Assembly: GCF_024808665.1 (NCBI RefSeq) | Contig: NZ_JANUBZ010000001.1 | Span: 372,001-436,000 of the forward strand | Origin: Mucilaginibacter empetricola | Lineage (GTDB): Bacteria > Bacteroidota > Bacteroidia > Sphingobacteriales > Sphingobacteriaceae | Reading direction: 5' to 3' | DNA: 64,000 nt | Part shown: positions 45,358 to 53,718 of the stretch, piece after piece | Numbering within the stretch: position 1 is the stretch's first letter | Layout of the letters: the number at the start of each line of letters is the position of its first letter | Notes under the pieces: generated by a model | What the model saw: only the letters and a program-made list of their open reading frames with translations | Told to the model about the DNA's origin: nothing | The model's database searches: none | Position numbers and translations under genes: made by a program

Positions 45358-46422
45358 ATGAAATTCAGGATACTTGTATTAATTAACGCGGCAGCAGTTG
45401 CAGTTACCCTTTCGGCGGTTAACTATTATTTTCAACACAGCTGGTATTATGTATTTATAACGTTTTCCGTTACCATTTGCACCAGCTTTATTGTTTTCTA
45501 TTACCTGATAGAAAAATATGTTTACTCAAAAATAAAGATCATTTATAAGCTGATCCACAACCTGAAGCTCGGCCGCGATTTGCGCGATGCCTTGGGCGAG
45601 CATATGAGTGCCGACCCAATAAATGACGTGGAAGCTGAAGTGAAAGAATGGGCGCGTCAAAAAAAGAGCGAGATTGACGAATTGCGCAAACAAGAAAAAT
45701 TCCGTCGCGATTTTTTGTCAAATATCTCGCACGAGTTTAAAACACCTCTTTTTGCCATACAAGGCTATATTGAAGCCCTACAGGATGATGACTTTGAAGA
45801 CAGGGAGATGGCACGCCAGTTTTTAGCCAAGGCTGCCAAGAACGTTGACCGATTAAGTTATCTGATTAAGGATCTCGACGAAATCTCCAAATTAGAATCT
45901 GGAGAGATACCTATTAACCTTACGCGTTTCAAAATAAACGACCTGATTAAGGAGGTTTTTGAGTCGATGGAGCTGAAGGCTCGTCAGCATAACATTAAAT
46001 TAATATTCAAGCAGAAGTATGATGAGCCGATTTTGGTAAATGCCGACCGGGAAAAGATTCGCCAGGTGCTGGTTAACCTTATCGACAACTCTTTTAAATA
46101 CGGAAACGAGGATGGCAACACCTCTGTAAGTTTGTTTGAATTGCATGACCAGGTACTGGTTGAAGTGACTGATGATGGTATTGGAATTGAAGAAAAATTC
46201 CTCCCACGCCTATTTGAACGCTTTTTTAGAACGGACACTAGTCGCTCCAGACAGATAGGTGGATCGGGATTAGGACTGGCCATTGTGAAGCACATTGTGG
46301 AGGCGCATGAGCAAACCATTAACGTTCGCAGCACCGAGGGGTTGGGGTCGACGTTTGGGTTCACTTTACAGAAGTCAAGGCAGTCTTTACATTTGCCTAA
46401 CATTCCAGTTCTTAAAAATTAA
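45358..46422 (+). CDS. Sensor histidine kinase, PhoR-like
   Basis: 354 residues. Two membrane helices (~5-24 and ~28-52) have almost no periplasmic loop. A HAMP-like linker follows (IKIIYKLIHNLKLGRDL), then HisKA with LSNISHEFKTPLFAIQGYIEAL (His near 126) and HATPase with LVNLIDNSFKYG, VTDDGIGIEE and GGSGLGLAIVKHI. The missing sensor loop suggests sensing within the membrane or through a partner. No response regulator gene is adjacent. The next two genes encode phosphate-uptake proteins, which fits a PhoR-type role (inference); a -7 element separates them. Confidence 0.9.
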   Translation: MKFRILVLINAAAVAVTLSAVNYYFQHSWYYVFITFSVTICTSFIVFYYLIEKYVYSKIKIIYKLIHNLKLGRDLRDALGEHMSADPINDVEAEVKEWARQKKSEIDELRKQEKFRRDFLSNISHEFKTPLFAIQGYIEALQDDDFEDREMARQFLAKAAKNVDRLSYLIKDLDEISKLESGEIPINLTRFKINDLIKEVFESMELKARQHNIKLIFKQKYDEPILVNADREKIRQVLVNLIDNSFKYGNEDGNTSVSLFELHDQVLVEVTDDGIGIEEKFLPRLFERFFRTDTSRSRQIGGSGLGLAIVKHIVEAHEQTINVRSTEGLGSTFGFTLQKSRQSLHLPNIPVLKN

Positions 46423-46444
46423 CATTAAATTAACATTGCAAGGT

Positions 46445-46452
46445 TACCTTTG
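46445..46452 (+). promoter_or_regulatory. -7 element TACCTTTG for the DUF47-pit operon
   Basis: An exact TAnnTTTG match 18 bp before the ATG at 46471. It rules out the TTG at 46450 as a start, since that codon lies inside the element. Confidence 0.55.
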
Positions 46453-46470
46453 CCCAAATTCAACAAAAAA

Positions 46471-47121
46471 ATGTCGTTAAACAGCATCTTTCAATACTTT
46501 GTTCCAAAGGACAAAAAAGTGTTTTTTCCATTATTTGAGCAAGCGGCTGCCAATGTTGTAGCCATGGCCACCATACTGGTTGAAACTGTGAACTCCGATA
46601 ATCCGGCTACACGCGAAGAACTGTTTAAACAGATTGACAAATTGGAGAATAAAGGGGATGAAATAACCCACCAGGTATACTTGGAGTTGGGCAAAAACTT
46701 TATCACCCCTTTTGACCGCGAAGATATCCATGCACTGGCATCGGCCATTGATGATGTGGCCGATTATATTCAGGGAGCTGCAAACCGCATGAGTTTGTAT
46801 CGTATTGATGATTTTAATGAGCATATCCGCAAACTATCAGAACTTACCCTACAGGGAAGTATTGAGCTTGAAAAAGCGGTGCGAGAACTGAAAGATTTAA
46901 AAAACGTACGCAGCATAGCTGATTCATGCATCAGAATAAACAGCGTTGAAAACCAGGCCGATTATGTTTTTGACCGCGCAGTGGCTGATTTATTTCTGTA
47001 CGAAAAAGATGCTATCCGCTTAATAAAATATAAAGAAATATTATCAGTGTTAGAAACAGCAACAGATATGTGTGAGGATGCTGCCAACGTAATGGAATCA
47101 ATATTAGTTAAAAACGCATAA
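46471..47121 (+). CDS. DUF47 (PhoU-like) phosphate transport regulator
   Basis: 216 residues from the ATG at 46471 (MSLNSIFQYFVPKDKKVFFPLF). It is all-helical, with the DUF47 blocks FEQAAANVVAMATILVETV, DKLENKGDEITHQVYLELGKNFITPFDREDIHALASAIDDVADYIQGAANRM and the closing LSVLETATDMCEDAANVMESILVKN. Such proteins are encoded with Pit transporters and are thought to regulate them. It precedes the pit gene by 7 bp. Confidence 0.93.
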   Translation: MSLNSIFQYFVPKDKKVFFPLFEQAAANVVAMATILVETVNSDNPATREELFKQIDKLENKGDEITHQVYLELGKNFITPFDREDIHALASAIDDVADYIQGAANRMSLYRIDDFNEHIRKLSELTLQGSIELEKAVRELKDLKNVRSIADSCIRINSVENQADYVFDRAVADLFLYEKDAIRLIKYKEILSVLETATDMCEDAANVMESILVKNA

Positions 47122-47128
47122 ACATTAA

Positions 47129-48139
47129 ATGATCACACCCGTACTCATTGTTGTTGTTTGCCTTGCCCTGATATTTGATTATACCAATGGGTTTCATGAT
47201 GCTGCCAACTCTATAGCCACCATCGTATCAACAAAAGTATTAACGCCTTTTCAGGCAGTAATGTGGGCCGCTGCTTTTAATTTCCTGGTTTATTTTTTTG
47301 TAAAAGATCACAAAGTTGCCAATACCGTTTCCAAAATTGTGCAGGAACACTTTGTTACCATGAATGTGATACTGGCGGGCTTAATTGCTGCCATAACATG
47401 GAACCTGATAACCTGGTGGTTTGGTATCCCTTCCAGCTCATCACATACCCTTATAGGTGGCTTTGCAGGTGCAGGTATCACCAATGCGTTGTATATGGGT
47501 TCAAATGCATTGAGTGCAGTTAATACGCACTATATCCTTACCATTTTGGCATACATTGTTTTGGCTCCATTTATTGGCCTGGTGGTAGCTTACACCGTAA
47601 CCATTATTATATTGCATATCTGTAAAAATGCAAGACCATCAGTTGCCGAGCGCTGGTTTAAACGGCTTCAATTAGTATCATCAGCAGCGTTAAGTTTTGC
47701 GCATGGAGGTAACGATGCGCAAAAGGTAATGGGTATATTATATGTAGCCATAGTTACATCGCATATTGTAAAAGCAGGCGCACCAATGCCGAACTGGATC
47801 CCGTTGGCATGTTATTCGGCTATTGCGTTGGGAACAATGTCTGGCGGATGGAAAATTGTTAGAACAATGGGCTCGCGGATTACCAAAATCACCCCGCTTG
47901 AAGGTGTAAGTGCCGAAACTGCCGCTGCTATAACCTTATTTTTTACGCAGCAATTTGGTATTCCGGTATCAACCACCCATACTACCACTGGCGCAATTGT
48001 TGGTGTAGGCTTAACCAAACGACTTTCGGCTGTGCGCTGGGGCCTAACGATAAATATCATCTGGGCCTGGATTATCACCATACCTATATCGGCCTTAATT
48101 GCTGCCGGCGTATTTGCAGTATTAAGAATTGTGCTTTAA
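47129..48139 (+). CDS. pit: Low-affinity inorganic phosphate transporter, Pit family
   Basis: 336 residues with about ten membrane helices. The duplicated PHO-4 signatures are FDYTNGFHDAANSIATIVSTK in the first half and ALSFAHGGNDAQKVMG in the second; GIPSSSSHTLIGGFAGA and GIPVSTTHTTTGAIVGVG are the paired re-entrant motifs. It moves phosphate as a metal-phosphate complex with protons across the inner membrane. It is co-transcribed with the DUF47 gene. Confidence 0.95.
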   Translation: MITPVLIVVVCLALIFDYTNGFHDAANSIATIVSTKVLTPFQAVMWAAAFNFLVYFFVKDHKVANTVSKIVQEHFVTMNVILAGLIAAITWNLITWWFGIPSSSSHTLIGGFAGAGITNALYMGSNALSAVNTHYILTILAYIVLAPFIGLVVAYTVTIIILHICKNARPSVAERWFKRLQLVSSAALSFAHGGNDAQKVMGILYVAIVTSHIVKAGAPMPNWIPLACYSAIALGTMSGGWKIVRTMGSRITKITPLEGVSAETAAAITLFFTQQFGIPVSTTHTTTGAIVGVGLTKRLSAVRWGLTINIIWAWIITIPISALIAAGVFAVLRIVL

Positions 48140-48160
48140 TTAGCCGGCATTGCACCCGGT

Positions 48161-48305
48161 GTTCCGATGGAACGCTTTTCCCAAATCATTATTTTCTACC
48201 CACGAGACGTCCCGAAGGGACGTGGAAATGAGCAACGTCCCTTCGGGACGTTTGGTCGGTAGAAAAGAGATCATCAAGCAGTACGTTCCGTAGGAAGGTT
48301 TGGTG
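48161..48305. repeat. Nested palindromic intergenic element
   Basis: The central part 48192-48266 has outer arms TTTTCTACC/GGTAGAAAA and two inner palindromes, ACGTCCCGAAGGGACGT (48207-48223) and its exact reverse complement (48235-48251). Further out are GTTCC-GAT-GGAAC (48161-48173) and a diverged partner around 48284. It lies 22 bp after the pit stop. Confidence 0.85.
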
Positions 48306-48468
48306 CTATCGTATTGATTGAATCATGCATCATCTTGTGCTTTGGCTTTTTTTGATAAAAATCTTTATTTTGGCTGAACAAATAGATAGTTGCACTATCT
48401 TTCACAAGATAAACGCAACAACTACGTTTATTTAAAAAATCATCACACTATTCAAACAGCTTTATCCT

Positions 48469-49203
48469 ATGAAAACTACATTATTGCTGATTCCCTCATT
48501 GGTAATTTCTTTGAGCCTTTGCAGCTATAGCCCTGCTAATAATCATCATACCGAATTCAAAACCATTAAATTAATTCAGGATCCTTCTCCATTTGAAATT
48601 GCCGGCGCTTTAAAACAAGCGTTGCAACAGGGTACAGCAAAAAGTTCAGATCAATTATCGGCTGTTGATGGCTTTTTCAAAAATGCAGCCGTAAAAATTC
48701 TTTTCCCGCCGCAAGCGCAAAAAGCCGAAAAAACATTACGCGGACTCGGCTTGGGCAAAATGTGCGATGATGCCATACTATCAATGAACCGTGCGGCCGA
48801 AGATGCTGCTAAGCAAGCCAAACCCATTTTTATCGACGCCATTGAACACATGACACTGGATGATGCCACCAATATTTTACTTGGTAGTCAGGACGCAGCG
48901 ACTCAATATTTTAAACGTACTACTTCAGCACAATTAACTGCGGCGTTTAAACCTATTGTTCAGGCGAGTTTAAATAAGGTTGGTGCAACCAAATATTATG
49001 GCGATGTGGCTAACGAATACAATAAAGTACCATTTGCAAGCAAAATTAATCCTGACATTAATGCCTACGTTACTCAAAAAGCTATTGATGGTCTGTTTTA
49101 TGAAATAGCATTGGAAGAGTTAAATATCCGCAAAAACATTGGCGCGCGTCCTTCGCCATTAATGCAAAAAGTATTTGCCTTTGCTGATGGCAAACACCTT
49201 TAA
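48469..49203 (+). CDS. DUF4197 protein
   Basis: 244 residues with an N-terminal signal and a possible lipobox (LVISLSLCSYS). The rest is the DUF4197 domain: IAGALKQALQQGTAKSSDQLSAVDGFFKNAAVKILFPPQAQKAEKTLRGLGLGKMCDDAILSMNRAAEDAA, then ILLGSQDAATQYFKR and GLFYEIALEELNIRKNIGARPSPLMQKVF. The domain is helical and exported; its function is unknown. Confidence 0.9.
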   Translation: MKTTLLLIPSLVISLSLCSYSPANNHHTEFKTIKLIQDPSPFEIAGALKQALQQGTAKSSDQLSAVDGFFKNAAVKILFPPQAQKAEKTLRGLGLGKMCDDAILSMNRAAEDAAKQAKPIFIDAIEHMTLDDATNILLGSQDAATQYFKRTTSAQLTAAFKPIVQASLNKVGATKYYGDVANEYNKVPFASKINPDINAYVTQKAIDGLFYEIALEELNIRKNIGARPSPLMQKVFAFADGKHL

Positions 49204-49207
49204 ATAA

Positions 49208-50560
49208 TTAATTGCCAAATTTAACGCGAACTGTTACAGTTTGTGGTTTACGGTTTGAACTGCCCGACCATGCAGGACCATTGTTAATTAAATCAACTGC
49301 TTTTTGATCGGTAGCGGTACTTAGTCCTTTTATCACTTTAATGCTGGTGATGTTTCCATTAGCGCCAATGGTTACGGCAAGCTTCACTGTACCGGTTTTA
49401 CTATCAGGCGAAATTGCGTTTTGCTGCAAATATTTTTTCAGGGTGTTCCATCCCTCACGTGGGCGGGCGGCTATATATGCATTTTCGTCCGCTTCCTTAT
49501 TTTGTGCCGAATAGCCTGTAACAACAACCTCGTTTAACGAACTATTATTAGGCTGAAGAGCAATTGTTTTTAGCGAGTCGCGATTGTTAGCACTAACGGT
49601 AGCCGTTTGAAAGCCTACATAATTTACCACCAGTTTGTTGCTTTTGCCACTATCAACCGGTATGCTGAAACGACCGGCAATATCAGTTTGGGCAGTTTTA
49701 TTTGTACCTGCTACTTTAATTGTTACACCGGCAAGCGGTGCGCCATCGTCTTTAGCTATTACCCGGCCTTTTACATATGCTTTTGCCAGGTAATTGCTAT
49801 CATATAAATAACCAGCACCCGCAGATGCATTATGCTCCGCTGGTTCAGTAGTAACACCGGCCACCTTGCCCTGCAATAGTTTATCGGTAGGTGTAGCCGT
49901 TTTTTTAATGCCAAGAGCGGTACTGATAACGGTGTCGTTATTTGCCGCGACCTTATATTGCTTCTTGGGTTCTGCATTATACTGCATTACTACCATTTCA
50001 TTTAGGGGGGTGGTCTCTGCCGGTTCCGAGTCTTTTTTTACGGCCTGCGGCACTATAGCAACCTCTTTATCAGCCATAACTACCATAGGCGTTATTGGTG
50101 CGTTGATTTCCTGTTTCGAGGTGGGGTATTTCTTTTTAGATGGAATCGCTATTGTCGCTAAAACTTGTGTTTTATCTGCAACAGGAGTTTTTGCAGAATC
50201 GGCCACTTTCTTTTCAGGCTGTGATACAGTAATGTTAGCCATTTGAGGCTTGTTAACAGGCCTACTGCTGTACAGCCACCATCCGCCAATACAAAGCACA
50301 ACTAATACCGATGCCGCAATGCTTATTACCCTAAAAGGAATAATACGGGCTTTTTTAGAAGTAACTCGATTGTGCAGCCGTTCTGCGAGTTCGTTTAATT
50401 GTGATTGTTGGTTACTTTTTGCTTTTTCATAACCCTCAATAGCATCCATTAAAAACGGATCGTCCTGCGCGCGCTTCTCCAACTCGTGCATAGCGCGGGC
50501 ATCAAGCTCTCCGTTAAGATACTTCCTGATCATCAATATGTCTGCGTCGCTTTTACTCAC
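49208..50560 (-). CDS. Anti-sigma-type membrane protein with carboxypeptidase-regulatory and TonB-like domains
   Basis: 450 residues. N-terminal cytoplasmic part ~1-75 (IRKYLNGELDARAMHELEKRAQDDPFLMDAIEGYE, as in zinc-finger-less anti-sigma proteins), one membrane helix at ~77-97, then a long periplasmic part. A region at 186-236 contains LNEMVVMQY, ALGIKK and LQGKVAGV, wording typical of TonB-dependent transporter plugs. A carboxypeptidase-regulatory-like domain spans 264-335, followed by SLNEVVVTGY at 341-350. A TonB-type C-terminal domain covers ~370-450 (VTIGANGNITSIKVIKGLS). It overlaps the sigma gene by 8 bp, so it should bind that factor. It may link TonB-system signals to sigma release (inference). 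Confidence 0.85.
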   Translation of the reverse strand: MSKSDADILMIRKYLNGELDARAMHELEKRAQDDPFLMDAIEGYEKAKSNQQSQLNELAERLHNRVTSKKARIIPFRVISIAASVLVVLCIGGWWLYSSRPVNKPQMANITVSQPEKKVADSAKTPVADKTQVLATIAIPSKKKYPTSKQEINAPITPMVVMADKEVAIVPQAVKKDSEPAETTPLNEMVVMQYNAEPKKQYKVAANNDTVISTALGIKKTATPTDKLLQGKVAGVTTEPAEHNASAGAGYLYDSNYLAKAYVKGRVIAKDDGAPLAGVTIKVAGTNKTAQTDIAGRFSIPVDSGKSNKLVVNYVGFQTATVSANNRDSLKTIALQPNNSSLNEVVVTGYSAQNKEADENAYIAARPREGWNTLKKYLQQNAISPDSKTGTVKLAVTIGANGNITSIKVIKGLSTATDQKAVDLINNGPAWSGSSNRKPQTVTVRVKFGN

Positions 50561-51122
50561 TACTTTTATCCAGGCAAATTTTAAGGTTACGCTTTCCGTT
50601 TTGAATATAGCTTTTTACTTCATTTAGGCTAAATCCGGTTAGTTCAACTATTTCTTTATAGCACTTCTCATTTAAATAAAACAGGCTGATACTTTGTTTT
50701 TGTGTGGCGGGTAACTTGTCCATACATTTTTCAAGCGCAGCCATTGCCTCTTCCCTGTTATTATCATCAGGATGCAAAAAGGCTGTAAATTCCACAACCT
50801 CATCTAAATTAACCAGCTCCATCTTTTTGTCACGCCGTAACTGCATCAGGCAATAATTGCGGCTCAGCACATATAACCAACTTTTAAACTGCTTAATATC
50901 ATGCTGCCTCACCTTGGTTATCAGCTCTTCAAATATTCCCATCACAGCATCTTTGGCCTCCTCTTCATCCTTCAGGTACTTTAGGCAAACACCATATACC
51001 AAAGGCAAAAAGTTTTCATACAATTTTCCCAATACAACAAGGTCGCCGCTTTTGCGGTAGCTATCGAGCAGATCGTTAGTAGCTGCGTCATCGGTTTTAA
51101 TTGGTTTGAAAAAAAAGTTCAT
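50553..51122 (-). CDS. ECF-type RNA polymerase sigma factor
   Basis: 189 residues. Region 2 is LVLGKLYENFLPLVYGVCLKYLKDEEEAKDAVMGIFEELITKVRQHDIKQFKSWLYVLSRNYCL. Region 4 is MDKLPATQKQSISLFYLNEKCYKEIVELTGFSLNEVKSYIQNGKRNLKICL. The two make a minimal extracytoplasmic-function sigma factor. It is co-transcribed with the overlapping anti-sigma gene, a standard sigma/anti-sigma pair. No dedicated TonB transporter gene follows, so the target genes are elsewhere. Confidence 0.93.
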   Translation of the reverse strand: MNFFFKPIKTDDAATNDLLDSYRKSGDLVVLGKLYENFLPLVYGVCLKYLKDEEEAKDAVMGIFEELITKVRQHDIKQFKSWLYVLSRNYCLMQLRRDKKMELVNLDEVVEFTAFLHPDDNNREEAMAALEKCMDKLPATQKQSISLFYLNEKCYKEIVELTGFSLNEVKSYIQNGKRNLKICLDKSSE

Positions 51123-51657
51123 TATGGGGTGGCAAAAATAATTTTTTTAAATGGCTTATGGAAATAAGGCTTCGCCGGCTCAATCACCTCCATGAGTGGC
51201 AATATATGGCTTAATTGCAGTGACGACACATTTTCTATCATAATAAAATAGACGCAAGCGAAGTGGGCTCATTTTATTAACCAATAAGAATACTGCTCCG
51301 ACAATAAAATAATTGTCGGTGTTTTCAAGTTTGCCATAACATAAGCATAGCTCGTGTGTCAAAAATCAGATACATATGCTTTAAATATTAAAAAGCCGTT
51401 GAAAGTATTATTATTTTAATATCTTTACTTTCTTATAATACAGAGACTTATTTTAATTAAAGTACTTTAATATTATTGTTAAGAATTAAATATCAGGCAA
51501 TATTAATTGCCGATATTGACCAATAAAACCGATAAATTAATTGATAGATAGGGCAATTGTGGCGTTTGGGTTAATAAATTAATTTATGGTATGCGGTGTT
51601 TAATTATCTGCTAATTTAAACAGCATAGTTAAAAGCCGGAATAATCCTGATTAAGCT
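51123..51657. other. Intergenic region between sigma factor and response regulator
   Basis: 535 bp, very AT-rich toward the right. One short hairpin is present (CCGACAAT/ATTGTCGG, 51298-51319). No convincing gene; the 60-codon minus-strand ORF at 51180-51362 is poorly composed. Confidence 0.45.
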
Positions 51658-52065
51658 ATGTGCAAACTTGTAGTAATTGACGACAACCCAACAGATCATT
51701 ATATTATGCAAAGATTACTGCATAATAATTATAACTGTGAGCAGGCCACTTATACATTTGATGGCAGGCTGGTACTAGATTATTTAGAAGAAAACAAAGA
51801 AACCGGTACACTGCCCGATGTAATATTGTTAGATCTGGATATGCCCCAGCTAACCGGATGGGAGTTTTTAGAAGAGCTGGAAGTATTTAACGCTACCGCA
51901 AAAAAAACAGTACGGGTGCATATCATGAGTTCATCTATCCGCTCGGCAGATGTTTTTCATTCAAAAAAATATGCCTGTGTAAACTCGTTTATGACCAAGC
52001 CGCTATCGCGCGAGTTAATAAACAAGGTTTGCGAGGATGCCTGCACAAACGTAGTAAGAGTATAA
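51658..52065 (+). CDS. Stand-alone response regulator (receiver only)
   Basis: 135 residues forming one receiver domain. The acidic pocket is VVIDDNPTDHYIMQRLL (DD near residues 8-9), the phospho-acceptor Asp is in LLDLDMPQLTG near 61, the switch Thr/Ser is in IMSSSIRS, and the lysine is in FMTKPLS. There is no output domain, as in CheY-like regulators that act by protein contact or phosphorelay. It could serve one of the kinases in the window that lack DNA-binding output, but this is only a possibility. Confidence 0.9.
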   Translation: MCKLVVIDDNPTDHYIMQRLLHNNYNCEQATYTFDGRLVLDYLEENKETGTLPDVILLDLDMPQLTGWEFLEELEVFNATAKKTVRVHIMSSSIRSADVFHSKKYACVNSFMTKPLSRELINKVCEDACTNVVRV

Positions 52066-52113
52066 AAACCTCCTGCTTTAAAATTTACAATTATTGTTGA
52101 GCTATATCAATTA

Positions 52114-52139
52114 AAGGGAGGTTTTCTATAACCTCCCTT
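52114..52139 (+). terminator. Hairpin after the response regulator
   Basis: A 10-bp perfect stem, AAGGGAGGTT/AACCTCCCTT, with loop TTCTAT; a T tail is lacking. Confidence 0.6.
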
Positions 52140-52206
52140 GCCATTTTGTGCCTTTAACTAAATCGGCATTTATCATCTGCACTTTATTGTTATTTTTACG
52201 GCAGTA

Positions 52207-52962
52207 ATGGCTATCCGCAATAAATTATATTTCGCATCTGATTTTCATTTAGGTACCGGCACCTTTGCCCAATACCGCGAACGCGAGGCCCGTTTGGTAC
52301 GCTGGCTCGACAGTATAAAACATGATGCTGCCGAAGTTTTTTTAATGGGCGATGTATTCGATTTTTGGTTTGAATATAAAACGGTGGTACCTAAAGGATA
52401 CATCCGCTTTTTGGGCAAATTAGCCGAATTAGCCGACGCCGGTATAAAACTTTACTTTTTTAAGGGCAACCACGATATGTGGATGTTTGATTATTTTGAA
52501 AAAGAACTGGGCGCTACCATTATTACCAACGAGCTGGAAATTGAACGCAGCGGCAAAAAGTTTTACCTGCATCATGGCGATGGGCTGGGCCCGGGTGATG
52601 CCTTTTATAAGATATTGAAGAAAGTTTTTCGGAGCGGATTTTGTCAGTGGCTGTTTGCCCGCATACACCCCAATTTGGGTGTGGGCATTGCCAACTATTG
52701 GTCGTCACATAGCAGGCTTGCAAATGAGAAAAAAGATGATCCTAAACCTGGCGAGCAGGAGTGGCTGGTAATTTACTGCCGCGAATTACTGCAAACCCAT
52801 TATTACGATTACCTGTTGTTTGGGCACCGCCATTTACCGCTGGATATTAAATTAAATGACACCAGTCGCTACATCAACCTGGGCGAATGGGTATTTAATA
52901 ACACCTACGCCGTTTTTGATGGCGTAGATGTTACTCTTCATTATTTCGAAAAATCTTCGTAG
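52207..52962 (+). CDS. lpxH: UDP-2,3-diacylglucosamine diphosphatase
   Basis: 251 residues of the calcineurin-like phosphoesterase fold. Metal motifs in order are FASDFHLG, LMGDVFDFWFE, FKGNHDMW, YLHHGDGLGPGD and LLFGHRHLP. The FDFWFE wording and the length fit LpxH, which makes lipid X in lipid A synthesis at the inner face of the membrane. It is convergent with efp. Confidence 0.92.
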   Translation: MAIRNKLYFASDFHLGTGTFAQYREREARLVRWLDSIKHDAAEVFLMGDVFDFWFEYKTVVPKGYIRFLGKLAELADAGIKLYFFKGNHDMWMFDYFEKELGATIITNELEIERSGKKFYLHHGDGLGPGDAFYKILKKVFRSGFCQWLFARIHPNLGVGIANYWSSHSRLANEKKDDPKPGEQEWLVIYCRELLQTHYYDYLLFGHRHLPLDIKLNDTSRYINLGEWVFNNTYAVFDGVDVTLHYFEKSS

Positions 52963-52979
52963 TTATTTAGGGGGGATGG

Positions 52980-53543
52980 TTAAGCTTTTACACGCTCAAC
53001 GTAAGCGCCTGTAGCGGTATCAACCTTAACTTTATCGCCAATGTTGATGAAAAGAGGCACTTTTATTTCGGCACCGGTTTCAACGGTTGCATTTTTAAGG
53101 GCGCCAGTTGAAGTATCGCCTTTAACAGCAGGCTCGGTATAAGTGATCTCTAACTCGGCCGATCCTGGTATTGAACCCATAATTGGCTCTTCGCTTTCAA
53201 AAGCAACAATAACATTCATTCCTTCTTTCAAAAACTTTACCGCGGGGCCAAATAATGATTTAGGGATATTATGCTGATCATAAGTGCTGTTATCCATTAC
53301 CACTAACGAGCTTCCATCCTCATATAAATACTGATAGTCGTTAGTTTCAACGCGCGCTATAGTTACCTCTTCATCTGTGCGGAAACGGTATTCAACCAGT
53401 TTGCCACTTTTAACATTACGCATACGTGCCTGGTAAAAAGCGCGTAAATTACCTGGTGTACGGTGCAAAAATTCTTCTACCTGCAACAGTTCTCCATTAA
53501 AGCGAAGGATGTTGCCATTTTTTACTTCGGATGCCTTTGACAT
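52980..53543 (-). CDS. efp: Elongation factor P
   Basis: 187 residues from the ATG at 53543 (MSKASEVKNGNILRFNGELL). The frame continues 7 codons upstream, but that start lies at the -7 element, so the inner ATG is chosen. It has three OB-like domains; the ending GDKVKVDTATGAYVERVKA is typical. EF-P relieves ribosome stalling at polyproline. The tip of the domain I loop reads RTPGNLRAF: where E. coli has the modified Lys34 (PGKGQA), this protein has Asn. Confidence 0.96.
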   Translation of the reverse strand: MSKASEVKNGNILRFNGELLQVEEFLHRTPGNLRAFYQARMRNVKSGKLVEYRFRTDEEVTIARVETNDYQYLYEDGSSLVVMDNSTYDQHNIPKSLFGPAVKFLKEGMNVIVAFESEEPIMGSIPGSAELEITYTEPAVKGDTSTGALKNATVETGAEIKVPLFINIGDKVKVDTATGAYVERVKA

Positions 53544-53561
53544 AACAATATAATTGAGGCG

Positions 53562-53569
53562 CAAACTTA
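53562..53569 (-). promoter_or_regulatory. -7 element TAAGTTTG for efp
   Basis: An exact TAnnTTTG match on the minus strand, 18 bp before the ATG at 53543. Confidence 0.55.
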
Positions 53570-53718
53570 GGAATTTTAGCTCAAAGGAAAAAGAGAGGGA
53601 AAGAGATAAGAGATTAGCGGTCAGAGATTAGTAAAAGAACAGTTTTGAAATGTAGGTGACTTCAAATTTTTGAATTAAAATCCGCACATTTGCAGCATCT
53701 AACAAATGCACACCTATT

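Noticed and set aside
46450..46470. TTG start seven codons upstream for the DUF47 gene
   Set aside because: The TTG is inside an exact -7 element (46445-46452); the ATG at 46471 is used.
51180..51362. 60-codon minus-strand ORF in the gap before the response regulator
   Set aside because: No recognisable domain or start signal; the hydrophobic middle is not enough. The gap is better described as non-coding.
53544..53564. Upstream start for efp
   Set aside because: It lies at the -7 element 53562-53569, before any transcription start; the ATG at 53543 matches the family N-terminus.
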